A stretch of 64,000 nucleotides of DNA from Bradyrhizobium sp. sBnM-33 (lineage in GTDB: Bacteria; Pseudomonadota; Alphaproteobacteria; Rhizobiales; Xanthobacteraceae), in the NCBI RefSeq assembly GCF_032917945.1, contig NZ_CP136624.1, positions 2,914,001 through 2,978,000 on the forward strand, given 5' to 3'. A program made the position numbers and the translations under genes. Numbering within the stretch: position 1 is the first letter of the stretch; every line of letters begins with the position of its first letter. Below the pieces are notes generated by a model, which saw only the letters and a list, made by a program, of their open reading frames with translations, did not search any database and had not been told where the DNA came from. Below are positions 9,626-22,724 of this stretch, in pieces.

Positions 9626-9710
9626 GTAGGGTGGGCAGAGCGAAGCGTGCCCACCATTCCATATAACGAGAAAGGTGGGCACGGCGCTTTCGCGCCTTTG
9701 CCCACCTACC
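9626..9710. repeat. Inverted repeat of the GGTGGGCA...TGCCCACC family, copy 1
   Basis: The outer arms are GTAGGGTGGGCA and TGCCCACCTAC, with inner GCGTGCCCACC / GGTGGGCACG arms, so the element folds back on itself. A second copy with the same outer arms and the same flank GATTCTGCGC lies at 26556-26638. The pair marks a dispersed repeat family. A short open frame across it is not a gene. Confidence 0.7.
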
Positions 9711-9726
9711 GATTCTGCGCCGTTGC

Positions 9727-9891
9727 CTAGATCTTCCCGAGCAGCAGCAGGATCAACAGGATCACGATTACGAGGCCTAGTCCGCCACCGCCGTAGTATC
9801 CGGTGCCATAGAACGGGCCGCCACCGATGCCGCTAAAGCCGCCAAGCAGGGCGATGATGAGAATGATCAGGATGATGGTGCCGATGGACAT
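9727..9891 (-). CDS. DUF3309 family small hydrophobic protein
   Basis: This 54-residue protein has two very hydrophobic segments (TIILIILIIALLGG and GLVIVILLILLLLG) separated by a glycine/tyrosine-rich loop (GIGGGPFYGTGYYGGGG). That layout is typical of DUF3309, a family of tiny membrane proteins found in rhizobia and relatives; its function is unknown. The ATG at 9891 has GAGAGG upstream; a longer frame from 9951 would add an unrelated leader. A near-consensus EcfG promoter lies about 55 nt upstream, suggesting stress induction. Confidence 0.82.
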   Translation of the reverse strand: MSIGTIILIILIIALLGGFSGIGGGPFYGTGYYGGGGLGLVIVILLILLLLGKI

Positions 9892-9946
9892 GAACCTCTC
9901 CTCAGCCCGAACGGGGCATTCTGCACGTCTGCCCTTCACTGGGAAC

Positions 9947-9971
9947 AACAACCGTGAATCATCTAAGTTCC
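9947..9971 (-). promoter_or_regulatory. EcfG-like promoter of the DUF3309 gene
   Basis: On the minus strand GGAAC is followed after 16 nt by TGTT, one base from the consensus CGTT. The distance to the DUF3309 start codon (about 55 nt from the -10) is reasonable. Confidence 0.5.
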
Positions 9972-10056
9972 GTTCTGCGTTGCGATAATGCGTGGGGTCC
10001 TTACTTTCGAACCGCGGACAATTACATGCAGTTAGATCAAGGAGGATTTTTCAGCG

Positions 10057-10368
10057 ATGACCAAACCGCTCGTGGTTTCCATCCCGCATAGTCTGGGCCG
10101 CGAGGAGGCGATGCGCCGCCTCAAGACGGGACTTTCACGCGCCGCTTCCAGCGTGCCGATGCTGACCGTCGACGAGGAGCGCTGGGAAGACAACCGCATG
10201 ATCTTCCGCGTGCGCGCGCTTGGGCAAGGCGCAGCAGGCCATGTCGACGTTGCCGACGATCATGTGCAGGTGGAAGTGGTGCTGCCATGGCTGTTGCAGC
10301 GCTTTGCCGAAGCGGCCCAGGCTGCGATTCGCAGTCGCGGCCAGTTGCTGCTGACCAAGAAAAACTGA
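10057..10368 (+). CDS. Polyhydroxyalkanoic-acid-system (PHA_gran_rgn) family protein
   Basis: The 103-residue protein opens MTKPLVVSIPHSLGREEAMRRL and has the hydrophobic VEVVLPWLLQRFAE segment seen in the family named for its frequent place near PHA granule genes. The biochemical role is unknown; no PHA synthase or phasin gene is present here. A strong AAGGAGG lies about 12 nt upstream of the ATG. Its 3' end converges on treY with only 4 nt between the two stop codons. Confidence 0.75.
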   Translation: MTKPLVVSIPHSLGREEAMRRLKTGLSRAASSVPMLTVDEERWEDNRMIFRVRALGQGAAGHVDVADDHVQVEVVLPWLLQRFAEAAQAAIRSRGQLLLTKKN

Positions 10369-10372
10369 CGCA

Positions 10373-13162
10373 TCAGCCGCGACGGCGCCTTTGTGCCGGC
10401 TTTGCCGCGCCATTGAACCTGGCTTTCAGCACCGCGACCGGGAGATGCGTCAGCAGATCTGACAGACGCAATTGCGCGGCATCGGCGTCGGCAAAACCTT
10501 CCGCCGCATAATCGCCGACGTTCAGAGCGGCGTCGTAGTTCTCCGGACCAGGCCAGTGTCTGCCGCTGTCGGTAAACGGCGCGAACCATCGTGTGACCAC
10601 GACGACCGCCGCGTCGCGACCCTGCCGCCGAGCGAACGCGATGAAGTGGTCGCGATGCGGCCCGCTTACTTCCAATGGCTCGTAATCACCGCTTGTGAAC
10701 GTATCGGCGAGCTCGGTCCGAAGCTCAAGCAGATGCCGTGTCCAGGCCAGCTTCAGGTGACCGCTCGGCCATTTCTCGACCAGCCGATCCCAATCCGGAT
10801 TCTCCACCGCGTCCAGCCGGCCACCGCGTTCGGCAAAGTCGACCGGCCGCCGGTTGTCGGGATCGACCAGCGAAAAATCCCAAAGTTCCGTGCCCTGATA
10901 GAAGTCCGGCACGCCCGGTATCGTCGTCTTCAGCGTGATCTGGCTGAGCGAGTTCAGGGCGCCCAGCAACGAGAGCCGCTGCGCCAGCGTCTGCAGGGAA
11001 TTCAGGAATTCGCCGGACACTGCCGGATCGAGAATCTTCGCGATGAAGCTCTTGACGCCCGCCTCGTAGGTCGCGTGCGGATTGAGCCAACTCGTTTCCT
11101 GTTTGCCCTCGCGCGCAGCCTTCAGGGCATATTCCTGCATCCGGTCCACAAACGATGCGTCGTCCGGCTGCCATGCCCCCGCAAGCGCCTGATACAGCAT
11201 GTATTCGAACGGTGCCGACGGCGCGCGAAGATCGCCATCGACGAGCAGATGCGGCGCGTTGAGCAGCTTCCATCGGGCTACCGTGCTGGTCCATTCACCC
11301 GGAATTTCCGATAGCGCCAGAATTCGAGCGCGGGCATCCTCGCCGCGCTTGGTGTCATGCGTTGCAGTCGCCGTCATGCCATGCGGCCATTCCCCGGCGC
11401 GCGCCTCCATCATCCCGTGAAAGCCATCAACCGATAACGCCCTGGCCGCAGGATCGCCGCCGACCTCGTTCAGCGCAAGCAGGCGATGGTAGCGGTAGAA
11501 CGTCGTGTCCTCCAGCGACTTTGCCATCATCGGTCCGGTGAACTGCTGCACCTTCAGTGCAAACCGGCGCACCCGCGGCGCACTGTGGCGCGTGCGTCCG
11601 GGCTTGATCAGGTCCATCGTCAGCGTGTCGCGCAGGAAATCAAAGATGCCGTCATCGGCGGCAAACCAGTCGGCGCGCGCCCGTTCGATCGTTCCTGATA
11701 TCAACTGGCGATCATGCGCAGACGGGCCCGACGCTGTCAGGTAGGTGCGGTACACCGGAAAGTGCAGCACGTAGAGTTCGAGCGCCTGCCGCAGGCTGTC
11801 GGCGGAATAGTCGCGGGTTGAATAATGCCCGCTGGCAATCCGTGCCAGGAGGCGCGTCAAGACCGTGAATTCGCTGGTCAGCAGCGTTTCCAGCACGCGA
11901 CGTTTTGCATCTCGCAGGATCGGTTCGAGTTTCGGCGACTGGTTGCTGATTTGCCGCCAAATCTCGTCGAGCGGCTCCAGGCCGCTTCCCTCGATCAGCA
12001 CATGGGTGATCGCGTTCAGCCACTCATAGCCGGTGGTGCCGTGAACGCCGGCGAACGGCGGCAGCTTTTCGTGCTCGCCAAGAATTTTCTCGACCACCAC
12101 GTAGAAGGGGTTGCTCCGCCCGCCAAAGCCATCGCGGATCAACCGGCGCAGGCGCTGGAAATACTGGACGGGATCGCGCAGGCCGTCGATGTGGTCGAGC
12201 CGCAGGCCTTGCAGCTTTTCCTCCGCGATCAGCCGTTTGACCAGACGGTGGATCGCTTCGAATGTGGCGGCGTCCTCGACGCGCAGGCCCGCCAGCGTAT
12301 TGATGTCGAAGAAGCGCCGGTAGTTGATGTCGCTGGAAGCGAGCCGCCAATGCCCGAGCTTGTAGTGCTGGCGTTCGAGCAGATGATGCAGCGCCTGCGT
12401 TGCAGCGGCGCGATCCGCCCCGGCGCGATAGGCCGCAAGGCCGCGCGCGATGATCTCGGCAGCTCCCGCGATGCCTTTCAGTTCGGCCTTGAAGGCGGGC
12501 GCTTCCTTGCGGTTGGGACGTCGCGGCCCCTGATAGCGGGAGGCCAGCGCAAGCATGCCCTTGCCGGGCGTGCTGTCCTCCGCGCCCGCTTCCTTGACGA
12601 TCATCCGCAGAATTTCGCCATAACGTTCCGGCGCGATCGGCAGCCGATGCTCAAAGTACCAGGCCGAAAAACTGCCTTCGCCGGCGTCATAGCGTAATTC
12701 GATCTCGCCGCTTTCCAGCGCCTGACCGTAGGACGAGCCGATGATCGGCAGCAGCACCCCGCCGCGGGCGCGATACGGCAATTGTTCCCAGTCGATGTCG
12801 AACGAAGCCGCGTGCGGCGAGGCGGGACCCCATTCCAGCACGTCAACCCACCATGGATTATCGTCGCAATGCACGCCGACATGGTTGGGCACAAAATCCA
12901 GGATCAGCCCGAGATCGTGTTGCTGCAAGGCTGCGCTGAGCCGCTCGAAGCCGGCTTCGCCGCCGAGCTCCGGATTGAACTGGGCGTGGTCGGTGACGTC
13001 GTAGCCGTGTGCGCTGCCCTTGCGGGCGCGCATGAAGGGCGATGCATAGAGATGGGTGATGCCGAGCGCCTTCAGGTAGGGCACCACGGCAGCGGCGGCG
13101 TCGAAATCGAAATCCGCCGACAATTGCAGGCGGTAGGTCGCGATCGGGATCGCCGGGGGCAT
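10373..13162 (-). CDS. treY: Malto-oligosyltrehalose synthase
   Basis: This 929-residue GH13 enzyme rearranges the reducing-end alpha-1,4 bond of maltodextrin into an alpha,alpha-1,1 bond, making malto-oligosyltrehalose. The family opening IPIATYRLQLSADFDFDAA, the pattern YLKALGITHLYASP and FVPNHVG, the nucleophile region GLRLDHIDGLRDP, the acid region VVEKILGEHEKLP and the late FYQGTELWDFSLVDPDNRRP are all there. It is the last gene of the treS-glgB-glgX-treZ-treY operon, 4 nt after treZ, which supplies the next step. Confidence 0.96.
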   Translation of the reverse strand: MPPAIPIATYRLQLSADFDFDAAAAVVPYLKALGITHLYASPFMRARKGSAHGYDVTDHAQFNPELGGEAGFERLSAALQQHDLGLILDFVPNHVGVHCDDNPWWVDVLEWGPASPHAASFDIDWEQLPYRARGGVLLPIIGSSYGQALESGEIELRYDAGEGSFSAWYFEHRLPIAPERYGEILRMIVKEAGAEDSTPGKGMLALASRYQGPRRPNRKEAPAFKAELKGIAGAAEIIARGLAAYRAGADRAAATQALHHLLERQHYKLGHWRLASSDINYRRFFDINTLAGLRVEDAATFEAIHRLVKRLIAEEKLQGLRLDHIDGLRDPVQYFQRLRRLIRDGFGGRSNPFYVVVEKILGEHEKLPPFAGVHGTTGYEWLNAITHVLIEGSGLEPLDEIWRQISNQSPKLEPILRDAKRRVLETLLTSEFTVLTRLLARIASGHYSTRDYSADSLRQALELYVLHFPVYRTYLTASGPSAHDRQLISGTIERARADWFAADDGIFDFLRDTLTMDLIKPGRTRHSAPRVRRFALKVQQFTGPMMAKSLEDTTFYRYHRLLALNEVGGDPAARALSVDGFHGMMEARAGEWPHGMTATATHDTKRGEDARARILALSEIPGEWTSTVARWKLLNAPHLLVDGDLRAPSAPFEYMLYQALAGAWQPDDASFVDRMQEYALKAAREGKQETSWLNPHATYEAGVKSFIAKILDPAVSGEFLNSLQTLAQRLSLLGALNSLSQITLKTTIPGVPDFYQGTELWDFSLVDPDNRRPVDFAERGGRLDAVENPDWDRLVEKWPSGHLKLAWTRHLLELRTELADTFTSGDYEPLEVSGPHRDHFIAFARRQGRDAAVVVVTRWFAPFTDSGRHWPGPENYDAALNVGDYAAEGFADADAAQLRLSDLLTHLPVAVLKARFNGAAKPAQRRRRG

Positions 13163-13166
13163 TTTC

Positions 13167-14918
13167 CTATCCGATGCGCCAGTGCACCGACCATGGCGGG
13201 ACGCTATTGCCCAACTCGCTACCCCAGATCAGGGTTCCTGCAGTTTCGCCGTGGCTGACAGCCGCTTCCGACAGGTTGGCGGTGAGGCGAAGCGCGGTGC
13301 CATCGCCCATGCGCCAATCGGCTGTCAGCAACCCGCTGCTTTCCGCGTCTGCTGTCCCAAAAGCTGCGCCGGCCAGCCGCGGCACAATCTCTTGCCGCCG
13401 GACCTGCAATAGTTTTCGTACCATCGTCAGGCGCTCCCGCCCCGCCGGAGCGTCGCGGCCATTCCAATCGAGTACGGCGGAATCGCGGGTCGAAGCGGCA
13501 AGCGCATCGGGGACTTCATCACCATATTCCGCATAGGCCCAGGCCAATTCGATGCGGCGGCCCTTCCGAACCGCGTCGGCGAGTTCGCCGCCGAAATCGC
13601 AGAAGAACGGGAAGGGGACCGTCGAGCCCCATTCCTCCCCCATGAACAGCATGGGGATGTGAGGCGCGATCAGCAGGACCTGAAGCGCCGCCTCGATCAT
13701 TCGCGCATCGGCATTGCCTTCGAGCCGATCGCCCAGCGCACGATTGCCGATCTGGTCGTGGTTCTGCAGGAAGTTGATGAACGCGGTCGGCGCGAGATGG
13801 CCGCTCGGCTCGCCACGCCTGACGCCGCGAAAAGCAGATGGCTCGCCTTGGTAGACGAAACCTGATGACAGCGAGCGGGCGATATCCGATATCGGCGAGC
13901 GCTGGTAGTCGCCATAATAGCCCTGCTTTTCGCGAGTCATCAGCACGCGCCAGGCGTGATGATAGTCGTCGTTCCATTGCGCGCGGTATTTGCCGTGCGG
14001 TGGGTCCTGGATGGGGTCCAGAATGCTGGCGCGGTTGTCGCCGTTCTCCAGCACGAGGTGAATGTGCCGGCCGGTTTCCGCGGCCAGCCGGCCGGCAGCG
14101 GCGCTGATGTCGTGCAGCAGCGACAGCCCACCCGGTTCAACGATCGAGTTGACGGCATCGAGCCGCAGTCCGTCGAAGCGATAGTCGCGCAGCCAGGAGA
14201 GCGCGTTCTCGATCGCAAAGGCGCGGACCTCTTTCACGCGATAGTCGATCGCGCTGCCCCAGGGCGTCTGGGCTTTGGTGAAGAAGGAGGGTGCGTAGCG
14301 GCCGATATAATTGCCCTCGGGGCCGAAATGGTTGTAGACCACGTCGAGTATCACCATCAGCCCGCGCAGATGCGCCTCGTCGATCAGCTCCTTGAGATCT
14401 TCGGGACGGCCATAGGCGCTGTCGGGTGCGTACCACAAGACGCCGTCATAGCCCCAGTTGCGGGAGCCGGCGAAATCCGCCAGCGGCATCAATTCCAATG
14501 CAGTAATACCGGTCTCGACGAGATGATCGAGCCGGTTGATCATCGCGCGATAGGTGCCGTCCCGAGTGAAGGCGCCGACATGGGCCTCGACGATGACGGC
14601 CTGCTGCCACGGCCGCCCGCGCCAGCTTGCGGCCCGCCACGGATAGGATTCATGGTCGATAACTTCGCTCGGGCCGAAAACGTCCTCGGGCTGAAACAGA
14701 GAAGCTGGATCGGGGACATCGAGTTCGTCATCGACGCGGAATTTGTAGCGTGCGCCGGCCTTGACGCCGGCAATATCGGCCGTGAACCAGCCGTCCCCGC
14801 CGCGCCTCATCGCGTGAGGTTGCTCCAGCATCACCTCGACGCGTGTCGCCGCCGGCGCCCACAGCCGAAACCGCGTGCCGTAGTTTGTCAGATGCGGGCC
14901 GAATTGCCGGTCATTCAT
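13167..14918 (-). CDS. treZ: Malto-oligosyltrehalose trehalohydrolase
   Basis: The 583-residue GH13 enzyme releases trehalose from the product of TreY. An N-terminal carbohydrate-binding-like sandwich (YGTRFRLWAPAATRVEVML) precedes the barrel. Catalytic regions are DVVYNHFGPEGNY, the nucleophile GLRLDAVNS, the acid HLVLENGDN and the transition-state stabiliser FLQNHDQIGNRA. The ATG overlaps the glgX stop by 4 nt (ATGA, 14915-14918), so the two are translationally coupled. TreY-TreZ is one of three trehalose routes; TreS is also encoded in this operon. Confidence 0.96.
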   Translation of the reverse strand: MNDRQFGPHLTNYGTRFRLWAPAATRVEVMLEQPHAMRRGGDGWFTADIAGVKAGARYKFRVDDELDVPDPASLFQPEDVFGPSEVIDHESYPWRAASWRGRPWQQAVIVEAHVGAFTRDGTYRAMINRLDHLVETGITALELMPLADFAGSRNWGYDGVLWYAPDSAYGRPEDLKELIDEAHLRGLMVILDVVYNHFGPEGNYIGRYAPSFFTKAQTPWGSAIDYRVKEVRAFAIENALSWLRDYRFDGLRLDAVNSIVEPGGLSLLHDISAAAGRLAAETGRHIHLVLENGDNRASILDPIQDPPHGKYRAQWNDDYHHAWRVLMTREKQGYYGDYQRSPISDIARSLSSGFVYQGEPSAFRGVRRGEPSGHLAPTAFINFLQNHDQIGNRALGDRLEGNADARMIEAALQVLLIAPHIPMLFMGEEWGSTVPFPFFCDFGGELADAVRKGRRIELAWAYAEYGDEVPDALAASTRDSAVLDWNGRDAPAGRERLTMVRKLLQVRRQEIVPRLAGAAFGTADAESSGLLTADWRMGDGTALRLTANLSEAAVSHGETAGTLIWGSELGNSVPPWSVHWRIG

Positions 14919-16990
14919 GCCGCGCCCGCAAAGGCAAGCACCGACCGCGGCGGCGCGCTGGTCTCTGCACCGGAAGCGAATTCAACGAAGTTCTGCACGG
15001 CTGCGGTCGTGTTCAGCACCTGCTGCCAGTTCTTGTACTCGGGCATCTCGGGCATTTTGAAACCGATCTCTTCGGGCGCGGCATTCAGGACGATAAAGAT
15101 CGGCGGTTGACCTGGTTCCAAAGGCCCAAGCACATAGGCGAGGAAACGTCCTTCCGGAAAATTCCAGTCGGCTTCCTGCATCTCCTCGGCCGCGGGCGTC
15201 AGCCACAGCACGCCAAACGAGCCATCCTTGCGCCGTCCCGAAAGCCAGCGCTGGGAGCGGAGTTGCGGGAAGCGCCGGCGTAGCGCGGTCATGTGGCCGA
15301 CGAAATCGATTAGGTCGTCGCCTGGCTTGCCGAGATTTTCCCAGTTGACCCAGCCGATTTCATTGTCCTGGCAATAGGCGTTGTTGTTACCGTTCTGCGA
15401 ATTGCCGACCTCATCGCCGGCCAGCATCAAGGGCGTCCCCTGCGCGAGGAACAGGCAGGCGAGCTGGTTCTTGCGGAGCTGCCGGCGCAGCCCCACGATC
15501 GCGGGGTCGGTGGTCGGGCCCTCATGGCCGCAATTGTTGCTGTGATCGTCGTTGGAGCCGTCGCGATTGTCCTCGCCGTTCGCCTCGTTGTGCTTCTCGT
15601 TGTAGCTGAACAGGTCGGCCAGCGTGAAACCGTCATGGACGGTGATGTGGTTGATGCTGGCGCGCGTTGCGCGGTTGTCATGGCGGAACAGGTCGGATGA
15701 GGCGGTCATGCGGCGCGAGACCTCGCCGATCAGGCTGCCTTCGCCGCTCCAGTAACGCCGCAACGCGCTGCGATAACGGTCATTCCATTCTGACCATTGC
15801 GAGGGAAACGCGCCGACCTGATAGCCACCCAAGCCGAGGTCCCACGGCTCGGCGACGAGTTTTACAGTTGCCAGCACCGGGTCTTGCCGCACGGCCGTGA
15901 GGAACGCGGAATTGCGGTCAAAACCGTTTGGCCCGCGCGCCAGCGTGGTGGCGAGGTCGAAACGGAAGCCGTCGACGTGACAGACCTCGACCCAGTAGCG
16001 CAGCGAATCCATCACCATCTGCAGCACGCGCGGATGGGTGAGGTTGACCGAGCTGCCGCAGCCGGTGAAGTCGTCATAGTAGCGCGGATGCTCCTTGTTG
16101 AGCCAGTAATAGGACGCGTTATCGATGCCGCGGAAACACAGCGTCGGGCCGAGATGATTGCCTTCGGCGGTGTGGTTGTAGACCACGTCGAGCATCACCT
16201 CGATGCCGGCGTCGTGCAGCCGCGCCACCGTGGTGCGGAACGCGTCGAGCGCGTTGTCCTGCGCATAGCGCGGCTCCGGCGCGAAGAACGCCAGCGTGTT
16301 GTAGCCCCAATAGTTCGCAAGCTTCCGTTCCACCAGCACCCGGTCGTCGATCAGGCCGTGGATCGGCAATAGTTCGATGGTGGTGACGCCGAGCCGCTTG
16401 AGATGATCGATCATCGCCGGCGAGCACAGCCCGCCATAGGTGCCGCGCCAGCCCGGCGCCACGTCGTCGCGCCTCTGCGTCAGGCCCTTGACGTGGGCCT
16501 CGTAGATGATGGTGTCTTCCCAGGCGATGTTCGGCCGTATCTCGCGGCGGCCCCAGTTGAAGCTCTCGTCGACCACGACCGCCTTCGGCATGCCGCGCGC
16601 ATTGTCGCGGCGATCGAACGAAAGATCCTCGCGCGCGCTCCCCGTCCGGTAGCCGAAATGCGCGTCGCTCCACACCAGCCGGCCGGCGAGCCGCTTGGCA
16701 TAGGGATCGAGCAACAGCTTGTTGGCGTTGAAGCGGTGTCCGCGCTCCGGCGCGTAGGGGCCGTGGACGCGGTAGCCGTAGAGCTGTCCGGGCGAGACGT
16801 CGTTGAGATAGCCGTGCCAAACATCCTCATTGCGCTCGGGCAGCTCGATCCGCTCGAGTTCGCGGCGGCCCTGGCCGTCGAACAGGCAAAGCTCGACCTT
16901 CTCCGCATTGGCCGAGAACAGCGCAAAGTTGGTGCCCCTGCCGTCCCAGCTTGCTCCGAGGCGGGCGGGGCTTCCCGCGGACAGTCGCAT
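14915..16990 (-). CDS. glgX: Glycogen debranching enzyme GlgX
   Basis: The 691-residue isoamylase-type GH13 enzyme cuts alpha-1,6 branches from phosphorylase-trimmed glycogen. It has an N-terminal CBM48-type domain (LGASWDGRGTNFALFSANAE), the barrel motifs MLDVVYNHTAEGNHLGP, the nucleophile GFRFDLATTL and the acid KLVAEPWDLG, plus the GlgX-type loop MLAGDEVGNSQNGNNNAYCQ. It starts 3 nt after glgB stops and overlaps treZ by 4 nt. In the operon it supplies linear maltodextrins for TreY/TreZ and MalQ. Confidence 0.95.
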   Translation of the reverse strand: MRLSAGSPARLGASWDGRGTNFALFSANAEKVELCLFDGQGRRELERIELPERNEDVWHGYLNDVSPGQLYGYRVHGPYAPERGHRFNANKLLLDPYAKRLAGRLVWSDAHFGYRTGSAREDLSFDRRDNARGMPKAVVVDESFNWGRREIRPNIAWEDTIIYEAHVKGLTQRRDDVAPGWRGTYGGLCSPAMIDHLKRLGVTTIELLPIHGLIDDRVLVERKLANYWGYNTLAFFAPEPRYAQDNALDAFRTTVARLHDAGIEVMLDVVYNHTAEGNHLGPTLCFRGIDNASYYWLNKEHPRYYDDFTGCGSSVNLTHPRVLQMVMDSLRYWVEVCHVDGFRFDLATTLARGPNGFDRNSAFLTAVRQDPVLATVKLVAEPWDLGLGGYQVGAFPSQWSEWNDRYRSALRRYWSGEGSLIGEVSRRMTASSDLFRHDNRATRASINHITVHDGFTLADLFSYNEKHNEANGEDNRDGSNDDHSNNCGHEGPTTDPAIVGLRRQLRKNQLACLFLAQGTPLMLAGDEVGNSQNGNNNAYCQDNEIGWVNWENLGKPGDDLIDFVGHMTALRRRFPQLRSQRWLSGRRKDGSFGVLWLTPAAEEMQEADWNFPEGRFLAYVLGPLEPGQPPIFIVLNAAPEEIGFKMPEMPEYKNWQQVLNTTAAVQNFVEFASGAETSAPPRSVLAFAGAA

Positions 16991-16993
16991 ACG

Positions 16994-19137
16994 TCAGCCT
17001 TCCGGTACGAGAAAGATCGCAGCCAGAGGCGGAATGGTGAGGCTGAGTTCGGGGATGTTGCCTTCCAGGGTATGGACTTCGCCGACGTTGCCGACATTGC
17101 TGCCGCCATAAAGCGCAGAGTCGGAATTGAGCGCTTCCTTCCACGTCCCGGCGAACGGCACCCGGACGCGGTAATTGTGATAGACGTTCGGCGAGAAGTT
17201 CACGACCACGAGGCAGCGCGCGCGTGCATCGAAACCCTTGCGCAGCCAGGCAAAGACGTTGCCGCCGGAATCGTGGGTGATGACCCATTCAAATCCCGCT
17301 TGGTTGCAATCCATCTGGTGCAGCGCCGGCACGCTGCGATAGAGCCGGTTGAGGTCGCGGATCAGGTTCTGGATGCCGCTATGGCGGGGCTGCGCCAAGA
17401 GATGCCAGTCGAGCGAATGATCGTGGTTCCATTCGCGCTCCTGGCCGAACTCGCAGCCCATGAACAGGAGCTTCTTGCCGGGATGGCCGAACATGAAGCT
17501 GTAATAAGCACGCAGGTTCGCAAAGCGCTGCCACTCGTCGCCCGGCATGCGGCCGAGGATCGATCGCTTGCCGTGCACGACTTCGTCATGCGACAGCGGC
17601 AAAATGAAATTCTCCGAGAATGCGTAATGCAGGCCGAACAGCACGTCGCCGTGATGGTGCTTCCGGTATATCGGATCCTTGCCGATATATTTCAGCGTGT
17701 CGTGCATCCAGCCCATGTTCCATTTGAAGCCGAAGCCGAGCCCGCCATATTCGATCGGCCGCGAGACCTGCGGCCATGCGGTGGATTCCTCCGCGGCCGT
17801 GGTCGCTTCCGGAAAATGCCCGAACACTTCGATGTTGAAGCGGCGCAGGAACTCGATGGCTTCGAGGTTTTCCCTCCCGCCATGCCGGTTGGGGATCCAC
17901 TCGCCGGCGGGCCGGCTGTAGTCGAGGTAGAGCATCGAGGCGACGGCATCGACGCGCAGGCCATCGATGCCGTAGCGATCGAGCCAGAACAGCGCGTTGG
18001 AGACCAGGAAATTGACCACTTCGGTGCGGCCGTAATTGTAGATCAGCGTGCCCCAGTCGAGGTGGCGGCCCTGCATCGGGTGAGCGTGCTCGTAAAGCGC
18101 GGTGCCGTCGAAATAGCCGAGCCCATGCGGATCGTCGGGAAAATGTCCGGGCACCCAGTCGAGCCACACGCCGAGCCCTTCGCGATGACAGGCATCGACG
18201 AGGGCGGAAAAATCTTCCGGCGCGCCGAACCGGCTGGTCGGCGCGTACAGGCCGGTCGGCTGATAGCCCCAGGAGCCGTCGAACGGATGTTCGCTGACGG
18301 GCAGAAACTCGAGATGGGTGAAGCCCATATCCTTCGCATAGGCCGGAAGCTGTTCGGCGAGGTCGCGATAGCTCAGCCATTCATTGCCGTTCTTGCGCCG
18401 CCAGGAGCCGAGATGGACCTCGTAGATCGAGATCGGCGCCTCGATCGCGTTGATGCCGGCCGGCGCGGGCCGCGGCTTCGGAATTCGGCTTTCATCGACG
18501 ACGATCGAAGCCGTCGAAGGCCGGACTTCCGCCCCAAAGGCGACCGGATCGGATTTCAGCGGCAGATGCCGTCCGTCGGAGCCCGTAATATCGAACTTGT
18601 ATCGGTCGCCGGCGCGGGCATGGGGCACGAACAGTTCCCAATAGCCGACGCCGCGCACCCGCATCGGATGCCGCCGCTCATTCCAGAAATTGAAATCGCC
18701 AACCACGTTGACCGCCTTGGCGTTCGGCGCGAGCACCACGAATGCCACGCCGTCGACGCCGTCGAGTGTCATCGGATGCGCGCCGAGCTTGTCGTAGATC
18801 CGCCGGTGAGTGCCTTCTCCCAGGAGATAGAGGTCGAAGTCGCTGAGCACGGGCGGAAAGCGGTAGGGATCGTCAAGATCGACGACGTTCTCGCCGAAGC
18901 GGGCGCGGAGCTGGTAGCGCTTCGATCCGTTCGGCAGCGCGCCTTCAAACAGCCCGGCATCGTGAATGCGTTCAAGCGGCGCCGTCTCGCCTTGCTCGCA
19001 GATCGCCTCCACGTTGGACGCTTCGGGGATAAAAGCGCGCACCACGCTGTGTCCGCCTTCGCTGTGCAAGCCGAGATATCGAAACGGATCCGAATGCTTG
19101 CCTTCGATGATGGCGTAGGCCTCTGCGGATAGCTTGG

Positions 19138-19141
<4 letters not shown>
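16994..19141 (-). CDS. glgB: 1,4-alpha-glucan branching enzyme
   Basis: The 715-residue enzyme adds alpha-1,6 branches to glycogen or alpha-glucan. A CBM48 domain (about residues 120-220) precedes a GH13 barrel with the branching-enzyme motifs [16 protein letters not shown], the nucleophile [15 protein letters not shown], the acid in AEESTAWP and [14 protein letters not shown]. The ATG at 19141 overlaps the treS-mak stop codon (TCAT on the plus strand, 19138-19141), indicating coupled translation. A longer frame starting at 19369 is simply an overlap into treS-mak. Confidence 0.96.
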
Positions 19142-22521
<3,380 letters not shown>

Positions 22522-22621
22522 GGTGATGCCATTGCCATGGAAATGACGTCCCCGTTTCGTTTGCAGAAAGGGGACGTTCCGGACATAGATAGAAAGCCGC
22601 TCGGCTCGCTTTGGTTCCAGC

Positions 22622-22646
22622 GGAACCGTTGGCGGGCCTGAGCGTT
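22622..22646 (+). promoter_or_regulatory. EcfG (general stress response) promoter upstream of malQ
   Basis: The plus strand reads GGAAC, 16 nt, CGTT, an exact match to the EcfG consensus. It lies about 80 nt upstream of the malQ ATG, in the 203-bp divergent region between treS-mak and malQ. Confidence 0.75.
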
Positions 22647-22724
22647 ACACACCGTCTATCTCCTTCCCCTAATTAGACAATTTCGCGACATCGGTTTGAT
22701 GTTTGCGTGCAAAGTACGTGCCGA

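Noticed and set aside
16403..19132. 909-codon plus-strand open frame across glgX and glgB
   Set aside because: It is antisense to two well-supported enzymes and has no recognisable motif.
22555..22580. GGAAC on the minus strand as an EcfG promoter for treS-mak
   Set aside because: After 16 nt the -10 reads CGAA, two bases off consensus; another at 22618 is followed by CTTT after 17 nt. Neither is convincing.
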